Source of the DNA: Cyclobacteriaceae bacterium
GTDB taxonomy: Bacteria > Bacteroidota > Bacteroidia > Cytophagales > Cyclobacteriaceae
DNA: 6,404 bases
Direction of reading: 5' to 3'
NCBI GenBank assembly: GCA_029880385.1
Contig: JAOUOM010000123.1
Coordinates: 1 to 6,404 of the forward strand
The notes beneath the pieces are model-generated. The model was given only the letters and a program-made list of their open reading frames with translations, had not been told where the DNA came from and ran no database searches. Below are positions 1 through 6,404 of the stretch, one piece after another. Position 1 is the stretch's first letter. Every line of letters starts with the position of its first letter. A program made the translations under genes and the position numbers.

Positions 1-1
1 C

Positions 2-484
2 GCCTCACTTCGCCAAAACCCGGATATAAACGTCAGCTGGATGGGTGATAAAATGGTCAAACATGATCACATCCACATTGGCGTGGCCGTGGCCATACCC
101 GACGGTTTGGTTGTGCCGGTAATTCGATTTGCAGATAATAAGTCCATGTCGCATATTTCAGCTGAAGTAAAAACGCTGGGTCAAAAAGCAAAAGACAAAA
201 AATTACAACCTGAAGAATTTTCTGGCAGCACGTTTACCATTTCCAACCTGGGAATGTTTGGCGTAGAAGAATTCACCGCCATCATCAATCCTCCGGATGC
301 CTGTATCCTGGCCGTAGGAGGAATTAAAGAAACCGTCATTGTGAAAAATGGGGAAATGAAACCCGGCCACACCATGAAAGTTACCCTTTCCTGCGATCAC
401 CGGGCCGTAGATGGTGCCATTGGAGCCGCCTTCCTCAAAACACTCAAAGACCTGCTCGAAGAACCGGTCAGGTTGTTGGTCTGA
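2..484 (+). CDS. pdhC: Dihydrolipoamide acyltransferase (E2) of a pyruvate dehydrogenase-type complex, C-terminal part only
   Basis: This is the last 160 codons of an E2 acyltransferase; the frame is open to the left edge, so the lipoyl and E1/E3-binding domains lie outside the window. What remains is most of the chloramphenicol-acetyltransferase-like catalytic domain. The catalytic motif DHRAVDG is at about residues 132-138 of the fragment; its histidine (bases 398-400) and aspartate (410-412) are the residues that in this family drive acetyl transfer from lipoamide to CoA. The segment FTISNLGMFGVEEFTAIINP and the following ACILAVG are typical of pyruvate dehydrogenase E2 of the mitochondrial type, rather than branched-chain or 2-oxoglutarate E2, so pyruvate is the likely pathway substrate (inference). 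The ATG at 41 is an internal methionine, not the start. The C-terminus EEPVRLLV is normal for the family, so the 3' end is intact. A strong terminator follows 26 bases later. Confidence 0.93.
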   Translation, partial: ASLRQNPDINVSWMGDKMVKHDHIHIGVAVAIPDGLVVPVIRFADNKSMSHISAEVKTLGQKAKDKKLQPEEFSGSTFTISNLGMFGVEEFTAIINPPDACILAVGGIKETVIVKNGEMKPGHTMKVTLSCDHRAVDGAIGAAFLKTLKDLLEEPVRLLV

Positions 485-509
485 TCGTTGAAAATCCCAA
501 TGAAAAAAC

Positions 510-541
510 AAAAATCCCGTTAGTCCTTGACGGGATTTTTT
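510..541 (+). terminator. Intrinsic terminator after the E2 gene
   Basis: A perfect 11-bp inverted repeat (510-520 with 530-540) encloses a 9-base loop. The G+C core is ATCCCGT/ACGGGAT, and the stem runs into a T tract at 536-541. It lies 26 bases after the E2 stop and about 77 bases before hslV, so it separates the two transcription units. Confidence 0.9.
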
Positions 542-617
542 ATCTTTCAGCCACAAACAAAACTTTGAAACGAATTTCGCCAACCTTTTCATTACGCGAC
601 CACCAAATCTGAAAACC

Positions 618-1160
618 ATGGAACAACTTAAAATACATGCAACCACCGTATTGGCCGTAAAGCATAATGGAAAAATTGCCATTGGGGCCGATGGCCAGGC
701 TACCATGGGCAACACAGTGGCCAAAAGCCATGTGAAAAAGATTCGAAAACTGGCCGATGGCAAAGTATTGACCGGCTTTGCAGGCTCCACTGCTGATGCC
801 TTTACCCTACTCGACCGTTTCGATGAAAAACTCAGCACCTACACCGGCAACCTCAAACGGGCAGCCGTCGAGCTGGCAAAGGATTGGCGAATGGACAAAT
901 ACCTGCGCCAACTGGAAGCCATGATGATCGTAGCTGACAAAAACGAAATGCTGATCATCTCAGGTACGGGCGATGTGCTCGAACCCGACGAAGATGTGGC
1001 ATCCATCGGGAGTGGCAGCCAGTTCGCCAAATCAGCGGCACTTGCTTTAAAAAAACATGCTACCCATCTGACAGCCGCCGAAATGGTCAAAGAAAGCCTG
1101 ACCATTGCTGCCGATATTTGCATTTATACCAACCACAATTTTGTGATTGAGGAATTTTAA
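618..1160 (+). CDS. hslV: ATP-dependent protease peptidase subunit HslV
   Basis: HslV is the proteasome-like, N-terminal threonine peptidase that pairs with the AAA+ unfoldase HslU to degrade unfolded or regulatory proteins in the cytoplasm. The 180 residues match the family along their full length. The motif TTVLAV begins at residue 9, so Thr9 is the expected catalytic residue (Thr1 of the mature enzyme). On that numbering Asp25 in GADGQ and Lys41 in VKKIRKL fall at mature positions 17 and 33, the standard active-site positions. GSGSQFAKSAALAL and the C-terminal DICIYTNHNFVIEEF are also family signatures. The 8-residue leader MEQLKIHA must be removed to expose the threonine; in E. coli only Met precedes it. 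No better start exists downstream, because the ATG at 618 is the only one before the catalytic threonine. No Shine-Dalgarno is visible; the leader is A-rich. hslU is not adjacent in this window. The gene has no terminator before the next gene. Confidence 0.96.
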   Translation: MEQLKIHATTVLAVKHNGKIAIGADGQATMGNTVAKSHVKKIRKLADGKVLTGFAGSTADAFTLLDRFDEKLSTYTGNLKRAAVELAKDWRMDKYLRQLEAMMIVADKNEMLIISGTGDVLEPDEDVASIGSGSQFAKSAALALKKHATHLTAAEMVKESLTIAADICIYTNHNFVIEEF

Positions 1161-1255
1161 CCTGCATAAACGACAAGGCCGTAATTTTAACTGAATGGTC
1201 GTAAATTTATCCCCATACCCGGGTCACTTGTATTCATTACAATCTTTATACACAC

Positions 1256-1831
1256 ATGAAACATATTCACTACCTCGTGATGGCAATCTGCTGCCTCACA
1301 TTTATCCCGGCATCGGCCCAGAATTTTCCAAAAATGGATGCCAGCCCGATCGACATGTCGTACTATCCTTCCGGAGTGGCACACCGGTTTTTTGCCAAAA
1401 ATGACAAAGACAAAAATGCAGTGCCCGTTATCAGGATTATCTATTCACGTCCGCAAAAGAAAGGCCGGGACATCTTTGGAGACCTGGAAAAATTCGGCAG
1501 TATATGGCGTATAGGTGCCAATGAGTCGACCGAAATCCTCTTTATGAAAGACGTGACCATCGGTGGCTCGCCCGTAAAGGCAGGCAGATACACCGTATAT
1601 GCCCTGCTTGGGGAGCAGGAATGGACGCTATACATCAGTTCCGACCTTGACGGATGGGGAGCTTATGCCTTTGACCCTGCCAAAAGTGTAATCGCCCAGG
1701 TGGTAGTACCGGTGGAATCCACCTCCAAAACCATCGAAAACCTGTCGATTCTTTTTGAAGAAGCCGAAGGTGGTGCCACTATGGTCATCGGCTGGGATCA
1801 CACGATTGTGCGTATGCCCATCGGTTTTTAA
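1256..1831 (+). CDS. Secreted DUF2911 family protein
   Basis: This is a 191-residue protein of the DUF2911 family, whose function is unknown. Residues 1-21 form a signal peptide: basic MKH start, hydrophobic stretch, and ASA|Q as a signal peptidase I site after Ala21, which predicts export to the periplasm or beyond. The family signatures are clear: YSRPQKKGRDIFG at residues 63-75, GSIWRIGANEST at 81-92, and a following AGRYTVYALLGEQEWTLYIS block (109-128). The remainder looks beta-rich, ending in a WDHTIVRMPI strand. The length is usual for the family and the gene looks intact. It starts 95 bases after hslV with no intervening terminator, so cotranscription is possible but not shown. There is no clear ribosome-binding site, as is common in Bacteroidota. 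It ends 5 bases before a terminator hairpin shared with the convergent recQ. I do not assign a biochemical role. Confidence 0.9.
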   Translation: MKHIHYLVMAICCLTFIPASAQNFPKMDASPIDMSYYPSGVAHRFFAKNDKDKNAVPVIRIIYSRPQKKGRDIFGDLEKFGSIWRIGANESTEILFMKDVTIGGSPVKAGRYTVYALLGEQEWTLYISSDLDGWGAYAFDPAKSVIAQVVVPVESTSKTIENLSILFEEAEGGATMVIGWDHTIVRMPIGF

Positions 1832-1836
1832 CTACA

Positions 1837-1876
1837 AAAAAGGATCGCTCCCAATCATTGCGGAGTGATCCTTTTT
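1837..1876. terminator. Bidirectional intrinsic terminator between the DUF2911 gene and recQ
   Basis: A 15-bp inverted repeat pairs 1837-1851 with 1862-1876 around a 10-base loop. On the plus strand it is fully paired with one G-U (1847/1866) and ends in five T. On the minus strand the same position is an A-C mismatch, but the T run is six long (1841-1836). The right arm overlaps the last base of the recQ stop codon (1876-1878) and the left arm begins 5 bases after the DUF2911 stop, so it can end both convergent transcripts. Confidence 0.9.
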
Positions 1877-3777
1877 CACACTTTCCGGCGTTTGATCCAC
1901 TGTTCATTTTCGATTTCGACCTTGCCATCATCGAGCATTCGCCGAACTGTTTTCATCACAGCCTCAGCCGTACCCGGCACGGTTCGCATTAATTCCTCCA
2001 TTGAAATTCCTGCTTCGGGGATGGCCTCCCATACGTTTTCATCGGGGATGGCCCGTTGGTTTTTCTTTTCCCGGAGACAATAATCGCATGCACCACAGTC
2101 CTGGTCGGTCAACTCATCAAAATACGCCTGCAGCATACGCGTACGGCACCTTCTGCTCTCCCCTGCATAGGCTGTAACCGCTGCTGCCTTTTCTTCCACT
2201 ATTTTCCGGCGTTTTTCATAACGATCTTTTTCCAGGGGAAGACTGGCTGCATCCATCCGGGGTGTCAGGAAGGTGAGTTGGGGCTGTGTCGTAGCCCGAT
2301 GATACTCGGCCACATTGTACTGGTGCAGCAATTCCAGCCATTTCACCACCTGGTCTTTCTGAACTTTCAAAAATTCAGCCAGGGCCAATTCCTTTATTTC
2401 GACAAAGTCCTGATACAATTCGCCTCCGTATAAGCGAAGCAATGCCTTGATGATGGGGTCAAGGATGGCATGTGCTACCTGAAATTTGTACAGCTCCTCA
2501 TGCGTAATGATAAAATTGAAACGGGACGCATGAAAAAAGCTTTCATTCAGATCGATCAATCCCTCGTCCATCATTTTTTTCAGTGCAAAATACGTCTGGT
2601 TAACCGGCAGGTTAAAGGACGCTACAAAGGTTTTATAGTCAAAATCAAATACCTGGTCTTCACCGCTTCCGACAGCCAGCTTGTAGTGATTGGCCAGGGC
2701 CTGGTATACACGCTTCATCAGATCGGTAGTCACATCCGACAGACCCAGGCGATGTAAAAGCTCCTCCTGATCATGCCGGTGGTACAACAGAACCGCATAG
2801 GCCCGGTGACCATCCCTGCCTGCCCTGCCCGCTTCCTGGTAATAGGCCTCCAGGGTTTCCGGCAAGTCCAGATGAACGACCGTACGCACGTCGGGCTTAT
2901 CGATCCCCATGCCAAAAGCATTGGTGGCCACAACGATCCGGGTACGTCCCGATATCCATTTCTGCTGACAGGCTGCCCGATCCTGGGGCAATAAACCCGC
3001 ATGGTAAAAATCAGCCGAAATGCCCCTTGCCGCCAGCCATTGAGCCACTTCCCGGGTTCGTTTTCTGCTCCGCACATACACCAGGCCGCTTCCATTTACA
3101 TGTTGCAGGATTGATTCGAGCTTTTCCAGTTTCTTTTCGGTCTCAAAGACAGAATAGGATAAATTTTTCCGTGCAAAACTCTGCTGAAAGGTAACCGGCG
3201 TTTTCATTCGCAGCCTGGACAGTATATCTTCCTTTACGTCACGTGTGGCTGTAGCCGTCAGTGCCATAATACGGGGTATTTCGAACTCCTCCCTGAAATC
3301 AGCAATCTCCAGGTAGGGTGGTCGGAAATCATACCCCCATTGCGATATACAATGGGCTTCGTCTATGGCCAGAAGGCTTATGTTCAATTTATCAGCCCTT
3401 GCCAGCATCAGCGGTGTTTTCAGACGCTCAGGCGAAACATACAAAAACTTATACCCGGCATACACCACATTATCCAATGCAATGTCCATTTCACGTGCCG
3501 ACATCCCCGAGTAGAGGGCCATCGCACGTATGCCCCGCTGGTTGAGCTGCTGAACCTGGTCACGCATAAGGGCTATCAATGGCGACACCACCAGGCAGAC
3601 ACCATCGAGAAGCATTCCCGGAACCTGAAAACAGATTGATTTGCCCCCTCCCGTGGGCAGAAGGGCCAACGTGTCTTTTCCCTCCATCACCGAATGGATG
3701 ATATCTTCCTGCATGGGGCGAAAAGCCGGGTATCCCCAGTATTTTTTTAAAATATCGATCGGCTGGTTTTCCGTCAT
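1876..3777 (-). CDS. recQ: RecQ-family ATP-dependent DNA helicase with a displaced zinc site and no HRDC domain
   Basis: This superfamily 2 helicase is expected to unwind DNA 3'-5' in recombination and repair. The core is complete: motif 0 FRPMQED (19-25), Walker A PTGGGKS (41-47), DEAH (139-142) with the RecQ aromatic-rich loop CISQWGYDFRPPY, motif III TATAT (174-178), motif V TNAFGMGIDKPDVR (285-298) and motif VI YYQEAGRAGRDG (312-323). The zinc-binding site is C544-x16-C561-x2-C564-x2-C567, the same spacing as E. coli RecQ, preceded by the helical hairpin of that domain. It lies about 220 residues after motif VI instead of about 50. The intervening stretch holds two probable winged-helix units (about 375-425 and 458-508). 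After the cysteines, a short winged-helix-like tail (573-633) takes the place of the usual WH and HRDC domains. The start at 3777 sits 17 residues before motif 0 and 19 bases after the preceding gene's stop, which fits the last gene of the operon. Helicase identity is certain; whether it is the main RecQ or a paralogue is not. Confidence 0.95.
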   Translation of the reverse strand: MTENQPIDILKKYWGYPAFRPMQEDIIHSVMEGKDTLALLPTGGGKSICFQVPGMLLDGVCLVVSPLIALMRDQVQQLNQRGIRAMALYSGMSAREMDIALDNVVYAGYKFLYVSPERLKTPLMLARADKLNISLLAIDEAHCISQWGYDFRPPYLEIADFREEFEIPRIMALTATATRDVKEDILSRLRMKTPVTFQQSFARKNLSYSVFETEKKLEKLESILQHVNGSGLVYVRSRKRTREVAQWLAARGISADFYHAGLLPQDRAACQQKWISGRTRIVVATNAFGMGIDKPDVRTVVHLDLPETLEAYYQEAGRAGRDGHRAYAVLLYHRHDQEELLHRLGLSDVTTDLMKRVYQALANHYKLAVGSGEDQVFDFDYKTFVASFNLPVNQTYFALKKMMDEGLIDLNESFFHASRFNFIITHEELYKFQVAHAILDPIIKALLRLYGGELYQDFVEIKELALAEFLKVQKDQVVKWLELLHQYNVAEYHRATTQPQLTFLTPRMDAASLPLEKDRYEKRRKIVEEKAAAVTAYAGESRRCRTRMLQAYFDELTDQDCGACDYCLREKKNQRAIPDENVWEAIPEAGISMEELMRTVPGTAEAVMKTVRRMLDDGKVEIENEQWIKRRKV

Positions 3778-3796
3778 AGGTTCTCAACTGCAAAAC

Positions 3797-4570
3797 TTAC
3801 CAACTCTTGTCTTTCTTTGCAAGAAAGGCAGCTATTCCCTCCCTGCAATCTTTGCTTTCGCGAGCCAGGGCATTGGTTTCCGCCGCCAGACTCAAGGCTT
3901 TATCCAATGGCAACCCCTCTACCTGCCGCAGCAGCCTTTTGGTCGCCGACATGGCCACTCCGGAATTGTCCGAAAGTAAGTTCTGAACAAATGCGGCTAC
4001 TTCGGCATCCAGCGAATCTGCCGTCACCACCCGATAGATCAACCCCAGGTGCTGCGCTTCGCTGGCAGAAACCACCCCTCCCCCCATCAACAGCTGCAGA
4101 GCTGCGCCGTTGCCTATTTTGCGGGATAGAAATACCGATACCAGTGCCGGGACAAAGCCAATGCGTACCTCAGTATAGCCAAATTTTGCCTCCGGTACAG
4201 CAAAGGCAAAATCACAAACCGTCACCAGTCCACACCCCCCTGCCAGCGCATGGCCCTGTACCTGCGCAATCACGGGTTTGGATGTATCATACAAAACCCG
4301 GTACATCTCCAGTAACCGCCGACTGTCAGCCCTGTTTTCCTCACGTGAGGCATTCTGCATTTTCTCCAGGCCTTCCAGGTCGGCACCAGCACAAAATACC
4401 CGGCCCCGGGCACGCAGCACAATGGCCCGCACCTCCGGGTTAATCTCCAAAGATTCCACTGCCTCCGTAAGCCGGCCTACCATTTCATCGGAAAGTGCAT
4501 TTCGCTTATCCGGCCTGTTCAGGGTCACCCAGGCTACCCTGTCTTTGATCTCGGTCTCTATCAGTGCCAT
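3797..4570 (-). CDS. Enoyl-CoA hydratase/isomerase family protein, possibly methylglutaconyl-CoA hydratase-like
   Basis: This is a 257-residue crotonase-fold protein, a usual family length. The first oxyanion-hole segment is VFCAGADL (58-65) and the second GHALAGGCGL (106-115), with the CoA-binding N-terminal block VTLNRPDKRNALS (15-27). The catalytic glutamate of FGYTEVRIG is present (Glu134, the position of Glu164 in rat crotonase). The other one (Glu144 in rat) is replaced by Gly114. The GGCGL and TEVRIGFVPALVS pattern resembles hydratases of glutaconyl-type substrates such as LiuC in leucine breakdown; this is a guess from motifs, and a generic acyl-CoA hydratase or isomerase is the safe name. 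I chose the ATG at 4570 because it gives the standard MALIETEIKDRV opening; an in-frame ATG at 4603 would add 11 residues and a 43-base overlap. The chosen start overlaps the comEC end by 10 bases, suggesting translational coupling. AAGGA at 4578-4574 is an unusually close possible ribosome-binding site. Confidence 0.9.
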   Translation of the reverse strand: MALIETEIKDRVAWVTLNRPDKRNALSDEMVGRLTEAVESLEINPEVRAIVLRARGRVFCAGADLEGLEKMQNASREENRADSRRLLEMYRVLYDTSKPVIAQVQGHALAGGCGLVTVCDFAFAVPEAKFGYTEVRIGFVPALVSVFLSRKIGNGAALQLLMGGGVVSASEAQHLGLIYRVVTADSLDAEVAAFVQNLLSDNSGVAMSATKRLLRQVEGLPLDKALSLAAETNALARESKDCREGIAAFLAKKDKSW

Positions 4571-6404
4571 AGTTCCTTGTTTTGTTCCAAATCTAGCATC
4601 CAATACCCGTCTTTGCCTACGTCATGCACAAATACACCTTTGTTTTTTGCTGCCTCCCCCAGCCGCCGCGCATCCCAGGCCGACACCTGAGGGCTTATCA
4701 CAAGCTGCCGGGCCTCAACCACCCCCATCAGATGGCCCCAATCCATCGGCTTATCCATAGCCACAATGACCACATCAGCCTTGAGGGTGAATTCGGGGTT
4801 ACGAAATGGCTCCCGCACCAGCAGGATACGCACGCCCCTCCACTCCAGTAAGGAAAATGGCCCTGATTGGTAAAATGCCTCGGTCCAGTCGGAAGGAGTC
4901 GTTGAAATGGGGGGCAAGCCGGAGGCCAGACGAAACGGATCAACCTGATGCCCGACAAGGTCCAGATCATCCCTTGTCAGGTTATTGACATACAACCGGG
5001 CACTGCGCCCCTCAATCAGGTCGATGGCTGTTTTGCCCCGAACAGCATACACCACAAGCCTTGCCTGTTTGATCGAGTCCAGTTTACGCAAATGATAGGA
5101 AAAAGAAAAGACCATCGCCAGCATTGCCGCCAAACCAAAGGCCACGAACGAACGGTAGTGTACCGAGGCAAACGTGAAAATCATGACCCCATAGAGTAAC
5201 ACCACTTCACCGCCAGTCAGGTACAGCCAGGTGATCAGGCTATACGGCAAACCCTCCGTCAGAAAGACCAGTTCATTGACAACAAAAAGAATTTTTCCCA
5301 ACAACCACCCCAGCCCCCCGGCAATGGAAAACCCCAATAAATCAACAACGAAAAGCGGGAAAACCATCACCATGATCAAAAATGCCCCGGGGATCACCAC
5401 CAGATTAGAAAGCAGGAAATACGACGGGAACTGGTGAAAATAATAGATGGTTAGCGGTGCTGTCGCCAGTTGTGCCGCCAGCGAAAGGCAGGTAACAGAA
5501 AACACTTTGTCTCCCAGCCAGCCCGACAGGTGGAACAATCCATAAAACCTGGGATACAAATACACAATGCCCGTTACCGCAGTAAACGACAACTGAAATC
5601 CCACCGAATAAATAAAGGATGGATCATAAACCAGCAACACCAACGCCGCAAAACCAAGTGAATTATAGATATTGGCCTTTCGATCCGTTAATTCCTGCAG
5701 GGCAATAACGGTAAACATGGTAGCAGCCCGCATCACCGATGCTGGCAGGCCGGTCACCAGGGCATACGCCCACACACCCGACACCACCACGGCAAACCGC
5801 AATATCCGGAGCTTTTTCCACTTCCCGATCCCTCCAAATATCCCCATCAACAAACCATACACGATGCCCACATGCAATCCCGACACAGCCAGTACATGCA
5901 TGGCCCCGGCCGAAGCATAGGCCGTCCGGATATCCTCGCCCAGGGCTTCCCGTATCCCAAGTACCAGTGCCCATGCGATTTGTCGTTCACGCTCGGTGGG
6001 TATGTTTGCTCCGATCGTATGCGCCAGGGCTTTCCGTGTATGGTACGCCCATGCCAGTATACGGTTGTCCGGACGGTGGTGCATCAGCCTGACCGCCGCT
6101 GTTGACACAAACGACTGGCCATAGATACCCGACCGGCCCATGTACAGCCGGTAATCAAATTCCGATGGATTCCTGGGGCCGGGTATCGGACGAAAAAACC
6201 CTTTTACATACAACTCATCACCATATGAAGGCCGAAACGTCGAATCCCGATAAAAATAGAGGTGTATTAGCCCAACGGCACGATGCACGGTATCACCACA
6301 AAGCACCGAATCCAGCCGAAAGTCGTAACGGTAATAGCGCCCATTGTCATAAACATCACTCACGATTTTGCCGGAAAAAGCCCGCATATCCACATATTCC
6401 CGGT
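4561..6404 (-). CDS. comEC: ComEC/Rec2-family DNA uptake channel protein, 5' end outside the window
   Basis: ComEC is the inner-membrane channel that passes single-stranded DNA into the cytoplasm in natural transformation. The frame is open to the right edge, so the start is missing; residue numbers here count from the GTG at 6393, which is internal. Residues 1-100 are the DUF4131 soluble domain, ending in PRNPSEFDYRLYMGRSGIYG (73-92). The Competence domain follows, with its hallmark MHVLAVSGLHVG (165-176) and about eight or nine hydrophobic segments between 170 and 433. The last 165 residues are soluble. They resemble a metallo-beta-lactamase-like fold in order of elements (VVYAVRGKTAIDLI, then ADVVIVAMDKPMDWGH, then QLVISP, then DGYWMLDL) but carry no HxHxDH motif. 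The 3' end is intact. It is the first visible gene of a block with the hydratase and recQ. Full-length family members without a C-terminal nuclease domain run near 650-700 residues, so probably only a modest part is missing (inference). Confidence 0.93.
   Translation of the reverse strand, partial: REYVDMRAFSGKIVSDVYDNGRYYRYDFRLDSVLCGDTVHRAVGLIHLYFYRDSTFRPSYGDELYVKGFFRPIPGPRNPSEFDYRLYMGRSGIYGQSFVSTAAVRLMHHRPDNRILAWAYHTRKALAHTIGANIPTERERQIAWALVLGIREALGEDIRTAYASAGAMHVLAVSGLHVGIVYGLLMGIFGGIGKWKKLRILRFAVVVSGVWAYALVTGLPASVMRAATMFTVIALQELTDRKANIYNSLGFAALVLLVYDPSFIYSVGFQLSFTAVTGIVYLYPRFYGLFHLSGWLGDKVFSVTCLSLAAQLATAPLTIYYFHQFPSYFLLSNLVVIPGAFLIMVMVFPLFVVDLLGFSIAGGLGWLLGKILFVVNELVFLTEGLPYSLITWLYLTGGEVVLLYGVMIFTFASVHYRSFVAFGLAAMLAMVFSFSYHLRKLDSIKQARLVVYAVRGKTAIDLIEGRSARLYVNNLTRDDLDLVGHQVDPFRLASGLPPISTTPSDWTEAFYQSGPFSLLEWRGVRILLVREPFRNPEFTLKADVVIVAMDKPMDWGHLMGVVEARQLVISPQVSAWDARRLGEAAKNKGVFVHDVGKDGYWMLDLEQNKELWH

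Noticed and set aside
560..567. AAACTTTG upstream of hslV as a Bacteroidota -7 promoter element (TAnnTTTG)
   Set aside because: It lacks the leading T and has no TTG at the right distance; the nearest upstream TTG is about 30 bases away, inside the terminator loop.
203..838. A 211-codon open frame on the minus strand across the end of the E2 gene and the start of hslV
   Set aside because: It runs antisense to two clearly identified genes and across a terminator. Its sequence has no recognisable domain and an odd composition, as expected of a shadow frame.
1202..1209. TAAATTTA upstream of the DUF2911 gene as a -7 promoter element
   Set aside because: It differs from TAnnTTTG at the last base, has no TTG at the expected spacing, and similar A+T-rich strings occur nearby by chance.
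1217..1224. Palindrome ACCCGGGT between hslV and the DUF2911 gene
   Set aside because: It is only 8 bp, stands alone, and has no second copy or associated promoter; it is expected by chance.
1274..1294. Possible lipoprotein signal around the Cys12-Cys13 pair of the DUF2911 protein
   Set aside because: The residues before the cysteines (VMAI) do not fit a lipobox, and a clean ASA|Q signal peptidase I site lies downstream.
2730..3095. A 121-codon open frame on the minus strand, in another frame of recQ
   Set aside because: It lies wholly inside the recQ helicase core, whose motifs V and VI are coded here in the recQ frame; it is a shadow, not a frameshifted piece.
3817..4443. A 208-codon open frame on the plus strand opposite the hydratase gene
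   Set aside because: It is rich in proline, serine and glutamine with no domain character, and it mirrors a well-conserved crotonase gene on the other strand.
4571..4603. Alternative upstream ATG for the hydratase gene, adding 11 residues
   Set aside because: The extra residues MDARFGTKQGT do not look like the family and would enlarge the overlap with comEC to 43 bases; the ATG at 4570 gives the standard N-terminus.
6391..6393. GTG as a start codon for comEC
   Set aside because: The frame continues without a stop to the window edge, and the sequence here is already inside the DUF4131 domain, so this is an internal valine.

Overview
The window is an ordinary stretch of bacterial chromosome, about half G+C by eye. 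It most likely comes from a member of the Bacteroidota. The evidence is the combination of a DUF2911 secreted protein, a ComEC that lacks a recognisable metallo-beta-lactamase active site, a RecQ of about 630 residues without HRDC, an HslV with a short extension before its catalytic threonine, and starts that mostly lack Shine-Dalgarno sequences. This assignment is inferred from protein character; there is no rRNA or other marker in the window.

Left part, plus strand: the last 160 codons of a 2-oxoacid dehydrogenase E2 acyltransferase of pyruvate dehydrogenase type (2-484) end at a strong intrinsic terminator (510-541). Then come hslV (618-1160), the peptidase of the HslUV protease, and a secreted DUF2911 protein (1256-1831). 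No terminator is visible in the 95 bases between hslV and the DUF2911 gene, so they may share a transcript.

Right part, minus strand: a tight block transcribed from the right edge leftward. It holds comEC (4561 to beyond 6404, start missing), an enoyl-CoA hydratase-family gene (3797-4570) whose ATG lies inside the end of comEC, and recQ (1876-3777) after a 19-base gap. This looks like one operon, with its promoter outside the window. It converges on the DUF2911 gene, and the two transcription units share one hairpin (1837-1876) that touches the recQ stop codon.

The genes are mostly housekeeping: carbon metabolism, proteolysis, DNA uptake, acyl-CoA chemistry and DNA repair. There is no mobile element, CRISPR array, tRNA, rRNA or defence locus, and I found no convincing new system. 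The points most worth a second look are the RecQ domain order (about 170 extra residues with two probable winged helices before the zinc site), the apparently inactivated beta-lactamase-like tail of ComEC, the missing first catalytic glutamate in the hydratase, and the eight-residue HslV propeptide.
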